The notes under the pieces: model-generated
The model's database searches: none
Told to the model about the DNA's origin: nothing
What the model saw: only the letters and a program-made list of their open reading frames with translations
Shown here: one piece after another, positions 57,250-64,000 of the stretch
How positions within the stretch are numbered: position 1 is the stretch's first letter
Layout: each line of letters starts with the position of its first letter
Translations under genes and position numbers: made by a program
DNA from: Psychroflexus lacisalsi
GTDB taxonomy: Bacteria; Bacteroidota; Bacteroidia; Flavobacteriales; Flavobacteriaceae
Assembly (NCBI RefSeq): GCF_020164495.1
Contig: NZ_JAIQYZ010000001.1
Span: forward strand, 992,001 to 1,056,000
Reading direction: 5' to 3'
DNA length: 64,000 nucleotides

Positions 57250-58287
57250 TTAATTTAAATATTCAAATCCATTATTGTGAGCAACAGTGATAAGCGGACT
57301 TATAACGTCTTTGTATTGGCTATAATTTATTTGCTCATTATCTTCAAAATTAGGGAAAACTGATAAATACTCTTCTTTAAAATTTTTTGGCATCGATTTT
57401 CCAAATACTTGTATAGCATCATTTTGTAACTTATAAAAGCCATCAAAATATTTTTTAACTAATGGGAGTTTATTGCTTTTAGAGGTATTAAAATTTGAGT
57501 TTATGGGAACTAAGTTCCAAATCAAATCATGAGAGACAAATGAATAAGGCACAAAATGGTCAACGTGATAGTTTTTCGGGTTCAATGTCTCATTGGTGAA
57601 AATACATTTAGTTTCAGGTCTTTTTTCAAGATAAATATTCCAAAATTTGTTTCGCTGTTTGGTTAAACTATTTCGTTTAGCTGGCTTTATCAGTTTATTA
57701 ATAACATCTGGGGTACTAGGGTTTCTAGCTTGAATAAATAAAGCTAAATTCCAATAAATAAAGTCTTTGATTACTTTGGCATTTAATCGAATATAGTCGT
57801 ACCAATTATCATTGACTATAATATGATTTTTAAAAAGGTGATAAATTGAATTTTGAAAATCTAGTTGTGAGGATTCGTAAATTGACTTTTTAGATCCTTT
57901 AAACCAAGGGCTTAGAAACTTATGTGGAACATTTTTATCGAGGTGATAAAGCTTTTTTAAAATAGTGATGTCTTTAGTTTCAATTAAGCACTTTCTTATC
58001 TCTGCTTTATCATCACTAACTTTTATAGAGGTAGAATTGAAGAAATCGTTTATGAGTTGGGATATGTGGTCTTGACTTCCGAATGATAATCTAAAATACT
58101 TTACTGGATACCAAGCATTCGAAATCATACGTGCAAATAATCTATCCTTCTGAATTTCTTTATTACCCCTTTCAACTTCCTCGACAATAGCTAAAAACCA
58201 ATAAAACTTATAAGTTGCTGAAGTATAATTAAAAATACTAGCTAATGCATTGTTATTGATATCAGGAGAAAATGGTAGTTGATTCAT
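57250..58287 (-). CDS. HNH endonuclease domain protein
   Basis: A 345-residue protein. The first about 215 residues are helical and without recognised motif. From residue 218 follows an HNH fold: KCIFTNETL with a single Cys228, HVDHFVPYSF (241-250), WNLVPINSNFN (257-267) and SKSNKLP. The HNH triad is thus His243-or-244/Asn258/Asn267-like and looks intact, though the usual Zn cysteine pairs are mostly missing. First gene of a two-gene unit with the methyltransferase-HIT fusion. A TATATTTG box precedes it. A defence role is plausible but not shown. Confidence 0.85.
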   Translation of the reverse strand: MNQLPFSPDINNNALASIFNYTSATYKFYWFLAIVEEVERGNKEIQKDRLFARMISNAWYPVKYFRLSFGSQDHISQLINDFFNSTSIKVSDDKAEIRKCLIETKDITILKKLYHLDKNVPHKFLSPWFKGSKKSIYESSQLDFQNSIYHLFKNHIIVNDNWYDYIRLNAKVIKDFIYWNLALFIQARNPSTPDVINKLIKPAKRNSLTKQRNKFWNIYLEKRPETKCIFTNETLNPKNYHVDHFVPYSFVSHDLIWNLVPINSNFNTSKSNKLPLVKKYFDGFYKLQNDAIQVFGKSMPKNFKEEYLSVFPNFEDNEQINYSQYKDVISPLITVAHNNGFEYLN

Positions 58288-58304
58288 TTTTTATCTTTTA
58301 CAGT

Positions 58305-58312
58305 CAAATATA
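58305..58312 (-). promoter_or_regulatory. -7 box of the HNH/methyltransferase-HIT unit
   Basis: TATATTTG on the - strand fits TAnnTTTG, 17 bases before the HNH gene ATG. It lies inside the flanking direct repeats, so the module carries its own promoter. No TTG at 17-20 bases was seen. Confidence 0.5.
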
Positions 58313-58382
58313 GTGGAAGTCAGTTTATTTTGAGACACAACTCTTCAATAGCTATGCAAACTGAACTAAAAAATAAGAGGAC

Positions 58383-58435
58383 CCCAAATTTTTAACTTCT
58401 ACCCCAATCAAGAGTCTAAAAATTATCTAAATTCA
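58383..58435. repeat. right direct repeat flanking the HNH/methyltransferase module
   Basis: 53 bases, the partner of 56256-56307. It ends 27 bases before the M28 peptidase ATG and probably is the original copy of that gene's upstream region. Confidence 0.88.
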
Positions 58436-58462
58436 CAATAGTATCATTAAACCCTATAACCC

Positions 58463-60547
58463 ATGCGATATTTTATTATAGTTCTATTGGTGAGTGCTAG
58501 CTTAAACGCACAAACCTATACAGGCTTTACAACAGCCTCTGCCGAAACTCAAGCTCAACAGGAAATCGATTTTTTAAATCAGGTAAAGCCGGCTGACTTT
58601 AAAACCCATCTAAAAACCTTAACCCAAGAGCCCCACATCGCTGGGACGCCCGCCAACGAAAAGGTAAGAGATTATATGGTTACAACTATGGATAAAGCTG
58701 GTTGGTCGGTAGACACCTATCCTTACGAAGTATATATGAGTAGCGGTCCTGGAACCTCATTGGTAGAAGTGGTGTCGCCAGTCTCCAAAATACTCGATCA
58801 GAAAGAGGAAGCTCTGGCAGAAGATCCCTATTCGCAAAACGCCACTCTTGTAAAAGGCTGGAATGCCTACTCAGGAAGTGGAGACGTGACTGCTGAGGTG
58901 ATCTATGCCAATTACGGCACCAAAGCCGATTTTGAAAAGCTGGAAGAACTCGGTGTATCGGTTAAGGGTAAGATCGTGATTGCTAGATACGGTGGCAACT
59001 TCCGCGGGTATAAGGCCAAATTTGCCGAAGCGCATGGAGCAGTCGGACTTATTATCTACACCGATCCTAAAGATTCTGGGTTTACCAAAGGCTTAACCTT
59101 CCCCGAAGGCGTGTATTACAACCCTAGTGCCATCCAACGTGGCTCTTTGCTTACCGCCGACTGGACTGGTGATCCGTTGACGCCTTACCAACCCGCCTTA
59201 CCATTAGACCATAAGGACACTCCAGAGCGTTTGGCGCCAGAGGATGCAGGTCTGCATACTATTCCTGTCACGCCTATTGGTTATGGTGCCGCAGAGTCTA
59301 TTTTTAAATATATGAAAGGCGAGGTGGTTCCTCAAGATTGGCAAGGCGGTTTGCCTTATACCTATAGAGTAGACGGTGGAAAGGATCTGAAAGTAAGACT
59401 CAAAGTGGACCAACCCAAAAAAATGACCAAGATTTATAATGTTGTTGCGACCTTAAAAGGCAAAGAACAACCAGACGAATGGGTGATTCTAGGCTGCCAT
59501 TACGATGCCTGGGCTTTTGGAGCGACAGATCCCAATTCGGGAACCGCCATGCTGTTGAGCTTATCAGAATCATTAGGGCGTTTAGCCGAAGCTGGAAAAA
59601 GACCCAATCGGTCGATTATGATTGCCCATTGGGATGCCGAGGAACATGGGGTAATTGGCTCTAGCGAATGGGTGGAGCAGATGAAGGATGAGCTAAAGGC
59701 TAAAGCGGTGGCTTATATTAATTTAGATGGAGCTGTATCTGGGAAAACCTTTCGAGCGTCATCGGCCCCGAGTCTCAAAACCCTTATTGCTGGCGCTGCC
59801 AAGGCGGTAGACTATCCCTACACAGAGGAAAGCGTTTATGAGCATTGGGCGGGTGAGAAGCCAGAGCCCAATATTGGAAATCTGGGTGGGGGCTCAGATC
59901 ATATTGCCTTTTATATGTTTGCCGGCGTGCCCTCTTTAAGTGGTGGAGCCAGCGGACCTACCTTATACCATACCAATTACGATGACTTTTATTATTACGA
60001 GAATTTCGTAGATCCCGAATTTCAGATGGGACCTATGGTCGAAAAACTGATGGGTATCTTGAGCTTAAGGTTGGCCAATGCCGAGCTTATTCCTTACGAT
60101 ATAGAGCGGTATGCTACAGATTTGGAACTGCATTTTGAAAACGCAACTCAGCAGGTAAAGTCTTTTTATTCTGATTTTACTGGGTTTACAGCTTCAAGCC
60201 AAGCGATATCCAGCTTAAAACTCTCCACTACCTCAGTGGCGAAAGCCTTTGAGGAACAACTTCAAAGCGGGAACTTAAGCAAAAAGCGAACGAAACGACT
60301 GAATGCTAAGCTGATGGCGTTGGAAAAGAGTTTCCTGGACCCTGAAGGCATGCCTTATAGAGACTGGTACAAATCGCTTTACGCTTCCTCCGATCCGTTT
60401 AGCGGCTATGCCTCTTGGATACTTCCAGGCCTGCAGTATCAAATTGAAATGGAAAACAAAGACCAACTTTCCGACTGGGACCAGCGTTACGCCAATGCCA
60501 TCAATGACCTTAACGCTAAGTTGGCTGATATCATGGAGAGTTTGTAG
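58463..60547 (+). CDS. M28 family metallopeptidase, glutamate carboxypeptidase II-like
   Basis: An exported di-zinc peptidase of 694 residues with a short signal peptide (LIVLLVSASLNAQ-like). Domain order matches GCPII/NAALADase: a protease-associated domain (about 150-280, with GVSVKGKIVIARYGGNFRGY), the M28 catalytic domain and a C-terminal helical dimerisation domain. Zn and catalytic residues: His346 (GCHYDAW), Asp356 (DPNSG), Glu393-Glu394 (DAEEHG), Asp in INLDGA, His480 (GGSDHIAF). It probably trims peptides in the periplasm or outside. It is a single gene, richer in GC than the CRISPR region. Confidence 0.94.
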   Translation: MRYFIIVLLVSASLNAQTYTGFTTASAETQAQQEIDFLNQVKPADFKTHLKTLTQEPHIAGTPANEKVRDYMVTTMDKAGWSVDTYPYEVYMSSGPGTSLVEVVSPVSKILDQKEEALAEDPYSQNATLVKGWNAYSGSGDVTAEVIYANYGTKADFEKLEELGVSVKGKIVIARYGGNFRGYKAKFAEAHGAVGLIIYTDPKDSGFTKGLTFPEGVYYNPSAIQRGSLLTADWTGDPLTPYQPALPLDHKDTPERLAPEDAGLHTIPVTPIGYGAAESIFKYMKGEVVPQDWQGGLPYTYRVDGGKDLKVRLKVDQPKKMTKIYNVVATLKGKEQPDEWVILGCHYDAWAFGATDPNSGTAMLLSLSESLGRLAEAGKRPNRSIMIAHWDAEEHGVIGSSEWVEQMKDELKAKAVAYINLDGAVSGKTFRASSAPSLKTLIAGAAKAVDYPYTEESVYEHWAGEKPEPNIGNLGGGSDHIAFYMFAGVPSLSGGASGPTLYHTNYDDFYYYENFVDPEFQMGPMVEKLMGILSLRLANAELIPYDIERYATDLELHFENATQQVKSFYSDFTGFTASSQAISSLKLSTTSVAKAFEEQLQSGNLSKKRTKRLNAKLMALEKSFLDPEGMPYRDWYKSLYASSDPFSGYASWILPGLQYQIEMENKDQLSDWDQRYANAINDLNAKLADIMESL

Positions 60548-60700
60548 AAGACTAGTTTCTGAGTTCCTTAGTTGTGTGAGTCGTGAATAGTTTACTGTTT
60601 TTAGTTTATTGTTTCTCGTATAGCTGTATAATGGAGTAGTGGTGTAGTAGGAGAGACGTGAGTCGTCATAAGTGAATCATGAATCGGGGTGAACAGCAAT

Positions 60701-61441
60701 GTCATTTCGATACATTTTTATTCCGTTGCACTCCATAAAAACACTCAATGACCAACCCCATTCTGGTGGCTGAGTGATCCGACGACTGGTGGCTGAGTGA
60801 TCCCGACATTTTCGTCGGGATTGTATCGAAGCTACCATTCGAAGCCACAGACAACGTCATTTCAATACATTTTTATTCCGTTGCACTCCACAAAAACACT
60901 CAATGACCAACTCCATTCTGGTGGCTGAGTGATCCCGACATTTTTGTCGGGATTGTATCGAAGCTACCTTTCTAAGTTGTTGACAACGTCATTTCGATAC
61001 ATTTTTATTCCGTTGCACTCCACAAAAACACTCAATGACCAACCCCATTCTGGTGGCTGAGTGATACGACGACTGGTGGCTGAGTGATCCCTACATTTTT
61101 GTTGGGATTGTATCGAAGCTACCATTCGAAGCCACAGTCAACGTCATTTCGATACATTTTTATTCCGTTGCACTCCACAAAAACACTCAATGACCAACCC
61201 CATTCTGGTGGCTGAGTGATCCCGACATTTTCGTCGGGATTGTATCGAAGCTACCTTTCTAAGTTGTTGACAACGTCATTTCGATACATTTTTATTCCGT
61301 TGCACTCCATAAAAACACTCAATGACCAACCCCATTCTGGTGGCTGAGTGATACGACGACTGGTGGCTGAGTGATCCCGACATTTTCGTCGGGATTGTAT
61401 CGAAGCTACCATTCGAAGCCACAGTCAACGTCATTTCGAAA
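60701..61441. repeat. alternating higher-order tandem repeat (A-B-A-B-A)
   Basis: Five units, each starting GTCATTTC(G/A)ATACATTTTT: A1 60701-60855 (155), B1 60856-60987 (132), A2 60988-61142 (155), B2 61143-61274 (132), A3 61275-61429 (155), then the first bases of a sixth. A units carry an extra 23-base CGACGACTGGTGGCTGAGTG-type insert and end ATTCGAAGCCACAG; B units end TTTCTAAGTTGTTG. Each unit has terminal inverted motifs TTCGATAC ... GTATCGAA and a hairpin ATCCCGAC / GTCGGGAT. No coding capacity is credible. The rest of the gap (60548-60700) shows nothing definite. Confidence 0.92.
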
Positions 61442-61560
61442 CGTTCCCAAGGTTTCGAATTTTTCGACGAACTTTTTTTGTTAATAAGAGTTAAAACCAT
61501 TTTTCTTTTGAACCCTAATTCAAGTTCGAGCGTAAGTAATGAAAACAAAAAAATATAACG

Positions 61561-62919
61561 ATGAAAAATTTTAAGAAACAATCAATTTTTACAATGATGA
61601 TCCTGGCTTTGGTAATTGTCGGTTGCAGTAGCGACGATGATAACAACAGAATTGTTGAAGAACAAGCTTTGGAAGGCTATGAAAATACTCGAGCTGCTGT
61701 AGATGGTGTAGCGGATTTTATCGATGGTCCTATCGCTAATTTAACTGCCGACCTTGGTGAGCTTACCATGGCAGAAGGAGGTTTTGACGGTGCTACTGTA
61801 GATCCTCAAGCAAAAGTAGCCGCTACCAATGCTGTTGAGGCTTATGAATTGAATCCAACGGATGCGAATGCTGTGATTGCTGCCAACGCCATTGAAGATT
61901 TAGTTGTAGCGAACCGAGTTGCTATTATTACAGATTTCCAACAAATTTTAGGAAACGATTTTCCATCCAACGCAGATCTTGGAGCTCTTATCGCTTCAGT
62001 GGAAGATCGGTTAAATAAGCCTGAAGGTTTGATGGACACGCAGTCAGCTGCTTTTGATGTGATTACCGCTGTGCAAATAAATGGAGTTGCCGTGGAAGCT
62101 TTACTCAATATTGCAAATACACGTTATGAATTAGGTCTGGACGTTCCAACTTATACTGCGCCTAGTATTCCTTCTTCATTGAATACTCAGAATTTATTGG
62201 AGACTGCTTTAAATTCAGTTTCAGCTGTTGGAAGTCTTGCAGTACCTTCTGTAGAAGCTATTCAGGCTATTGTGGACGATTTGTTAATGACTGAAGTTCA
62301 GGCTGGATATGAAACTAATAGAGCAGCGGTTGCGGGTGTGGCCGACTTTATCGATGGACCTATTGGTCAATTGACAGAAGATTTAGGAACCATAACCGAT
62401 AGTGATTTTTCCAGAGTTATGGTAGATGCTCAAGTCAGAGTGGATGCAATGAGTGCGATTGAAGCTTACGAAGCAAATCCTTCAACTGAAACAGCGATTG
62501 CAGCAGCCAACGAAATTGAGAACCTGGTTGTAGCTAACAGAGTAGCTATTATTGGCGACTTTCAACAAATTTTAGCTAATGACTTCCCATCAGATGACGA
62601 CCTGGCAGCTCTTGTCGCTTCAGTTGAAGAAGGATTAGAAAGACCATCAGATCTTTCTGGAGCCGAGAATGCAGTTTTCGATGTGATTGTAGCAGTTCAG
62701 GTTAATGGAGCAGCAGTTGAAGCCTTATTAAATATAGCTAATACAACTTATGAATTGGAACTGGAGATCCCGATGTACGCTGCACCTAGTTTACCCGAGA
62801 TGGCTTCAGAAACGAACTTACTTGTAACTTCAATTGAATCCGTATCAGCAGTCGGTGACCTAGCAGTACCTTCAGTTGAAGCCATTCAGGCTATTGTGGA
62901 TAACGCTTTAGCAAATTAA
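61561..62919 (+). CDS. lipoprotein made of two 210-residue repeats
   Basis: A 452-residue lipoprotein: lipobox LVIVGC ends at Cys22, followed by SSDDD. The mature protein is an internal duplication: repeat 1 starts at Tyr40 (YENTRAAVDGVADFIDGPI) and repeat 2 at Tyr250 (YETNRAAVAGVADFIDGPI), a spacing of exactly 210 residues. Each contains VVANRVAIIxDFQQIL and ends SVSAVGxLAVPSVEAIQAIV. The composition is Ala/Val-rich and helical, acidic and without cysteines. It is probably a surface or periplasmic structural or adhesive protein. No family name is recognised. Confidence 0.8.
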   Translation: MKNFKKQSIFTMMILALVIVGCSSDDDNNRIVEEQALEGYENTRAAVDGVADFIDGPIANLTADLGELTMAEGGFDGATVDPQAKVAATNAVEAYELNPTDANAVIAANAIEDLVVANRVAIITDFQQILGNDFPSNADLGALIASVEDRLNKPEGLMDTQSAAFDVITAVQINGVAVEALLNIANTRYELGLDVPTYTAPSIPSSLNTQNLLETALNSVSAVGSLAVPSVEAIQAIVDDLLMTEVQAGYETNRAAVAGVADFIDGPIGQLTEDLGTITDSDFSRVMVDAQVRVDAMSAIEAYEANPSTETAIAAANEIENLVVANRVAIIGDFQQILANDFPSDDDLAALVASVEEGLERPSDLSGAENAVFDVIVAVQVNGAAVEALLNIANTTYELELEIPMYAAPSLPEMASETNLLVTSIESVSAVGDLAVPSVEAIQAIVDNALAN

Positions 62920-62957
62920 TTTTCTAAAACAGTAGATTTTTTTACGAGTATGTATTT

Positions 62958-62990
62958 AAAGAGTAGGGTTCAAGCCTTACTCTTTTTTGT
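62958..62990 (+). terminator. intrinsic terminator after duplicated lipoprotein
   Basis: AAAGAGTAGGG / CCTTACTCTTT stem with one G-U pair, short loop, then TTTTGT. Confidence 0.8.
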
Positions 62991-63014
62991 TTTGTAATCA
63001 CGCTAAGGTTTTGA

Positions 63015-63175
63015 TAAGGTCATTTCAATACATTTTATTCCGTTTCACTCCATAAAACCACCTACCCGACGAACTCATTAAGGCAGGCCTGCCCGAATGT
63101 GAATACAGACGGGTGATTCTACGTAAGGAGAATCGTATCGGAGCTACCATGAAGCATCGAGATGCCAGCGTTCAC
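63015..63175. repeat. degenerate single copy of the dispersed repeat family
   Basis: AGGTCATTTCAATACATTTT and TCCGTTTCACTCCATAAAAC match the start of the units at 60.7 kb. Then CCCGACGAACTCATTAAGGC with GGCAGGCCTGCCCG (palindromic) resembles the modules at 40.2-41.0 kb, and ATCGTATCGGAGCTACCAT matches the unit end. It fills most of the 322-base gap between the lipoprotein and the ABA4-like gene. Confidence 0.65.
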
Positions 63176-63241
63176 GACTCCGCTCGAACCTGAAACACTC
63201 TCAAGTGAAAGTTAAAATTCACAATTAGTAATTAAGATCCT

Positions 63242-63661
63242 TTATCCCAACTTCTTCGTTTTAGCTGTTTTAATAATAAAATACAGCAGATACCCAACGG
63301 GGCCAAACATAAAGCAGAGTAACAAACAGGGGATGATTAGGAAATGGTTGATGTTTTCTTTTTGTGACTGTTTCAATATCCAGTGGCCAACTAATAAATC
63401 GAATACTAAATAATGCACCCAGCCTGTGACTACTGCTTCATCGGAAGTAAACATGGCTTTGATGCCTTCAAGTTTACTGAAGGACTCCATGTCCAAATCA
63501 CCAAATCCCTGGATGACGTAAATCGCGTAAACGACCGACATGGTAGCGGCGAACGTATAAATTACAGGAGTCTTCCAATGCTTGTTCGGGAAAAATATTA
63601 ATATCAACCAGGCAGGTAAGACAATGGTGTTGACGATTTGAAAAACTACAGATGGAGACAT
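63242..63661 (-). CDS. ABA4-like membrane protein
   Basis: A 139-residue integral membrane protein with four hydrophobic segments (about 5-22, 32-52, 83-100, 108-130). The pattern IVNTIVLPAWLILIFFPN at the start, VVTGWVHYLVFDLLVGHW and the late MFGPVGYLLYFIIKT are characteristic of the ABA4-like (DUF4281) family. In plants ABA4 is needed for neoxanthin formation; in bacteria the role is unknown, a carotenoid link being only a guess. It is a single gene. Confidence 0.88.
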   Translation of the reverse strand: MSPSVVFQIVNTIVLPAWLILIFFPNKHWKTPVIYTFAATMSVVYAIYVIQGFGDLDMESFSKLEGIKAMFTSDEAVVTGWVHYLVFDLLVGHWILKQSQKENINHFLIIPCLLLCFMFGPVGYLLYFIIKTAKTKKLG

Positions 63662-63949
63662 ATGAATGATTTTATTAAAAAAATGGTTCTCATTATTATG
63701 AGTTTCAATATTAAATATAAATTGAAGGATTAATAATTACCAATGTATAAAATTAGTATATTTATGAAAGCAGTGAATTAAAAATCTGAATGATTTACAT
63801 GTAAATGCTTGAATTATAGCTATATCTGATTTGGTTTATAATGACTATAGGATAAAACTATATATCAATTAGAACTACTAATTCGTTTGAGTGCTTATGA
63901 GAATAGTTTCGCTATAATTTTGATATTAATAACACTTAAATATATATCT

Positions 63950-64000
63950 ATGAAAAATTTATTAATTGCAGTATTCAGTTTGTTTACAGTAGCTGTGTTT
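63950..64000 (+). CDS. exported protein, N-terminal fragment
   Basis: The window ends 17 codons into a reading frame that starts MKNLLIAVFSLFTVAVF, a clear signal peptide start. A TAATTTTG -7 box lies at 63915-63922. The 288 bases before it (63662-63949) show no other feature. Product unknown because of the cut. Confidence 0.55.
   Translation, partial: MKNLLIAVFSLFTVAVF

Noticed and set aside
56138-58462. Search for an integrase, transposase or terminal inverted repeats around the HNH/methyltransferase module
   Set aside because: None found; the segment is bounded by direct repeats only, so it is not called a transposon.
61276-61581. A 101-codon - strand frame across the repeat array and lipoprotein start
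   Set aside because: It lies in repeats and overlaps a well-supported lipoprotein; it is a shadow frame.

Overview
The window looks like a chromosomal segment of a marine-type member of the Bacteroidetes, most likely Flavobacteriaceae. The evidence is an AT-rich genome, the -7 promoter consensus TAnnTTTG in front of several genes, a SusC/SusD pair, many lipoproteins with a Cys-Ser-Asp-Asp type N-terminus, LytTR/LytS two-component genes and a type II-C CRISPR-Cas9 locus with long (46 bp) repeats. No rRNA or tRNA gene was recognised, and there is no transposase or integrase.

Left part (1-23,200) is housekeeping. It begins with an Nramp-like transporter cut by the window edge. Next comes a run of pyrR-pyrB-unknown-rnz-pdxH-sixA-ppk1-ppx, which joins pyrimidine synthesis, tRNA 3' processing, vitamin B6 and polyphosphate turnover. 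It is followed by purE/purK, a sensor kinase, obgE-adk-hpt, an HtrA protease, dapF-GNAT-mltG, a YbiT-like ABC-F ATPase, a lipoprotein and typA.

Middle part (23,200-45,400) is mostly envelope and adaptation genes: a lipidated beta-carbonic anhydrase, an intact DUF2490 gene with a decayed copy beside it, a LytS/LytTR pair, small outer-membrane barrels, a CNNM-type transporter, a SusC/SusD/lipoprotein operon, a PPK2 kinase, and a DoxX-DsrE-DoxD/DoxA cluster that suggests sulfur-compound oxidation. A small XRE regulator and a membrane protein follow, with evenly spaced palindromes over their promoter.

Accessory part (45,600-58,440). A stretch of small, partly broken genes precedes a CRISPR array of 46 identical 46-bp repeats plus one degenerate repeat. 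The array is transcribed on the + strand into a hairpin terminator that abuts the last repeat. Convergent to it lies cas9-cas1-cas2 on the - strand. A tracrRNA with its own consensus promoter reads away from the cas9 start codon. Just beyond is a two-gene unit, an HNH nuclease and a methyltransferase-HIT fusion, held between two near-identical 52/53-bp direct repeats. It has the look of an inserted cargo module and is the best candidate for an undescribed system here.

Right part (58,460-64,000) holds an M28 carboxypeptidase, an unusual alternating tandem repeat (155/132/155/132/155 bp) whose unit is related to dispersed elements at 40.2-41.0 kb and 63.0 kb, a lipoprotein built of two 210-residue repeats, an ABA4-like membrane protein and the start of one more exported protein.
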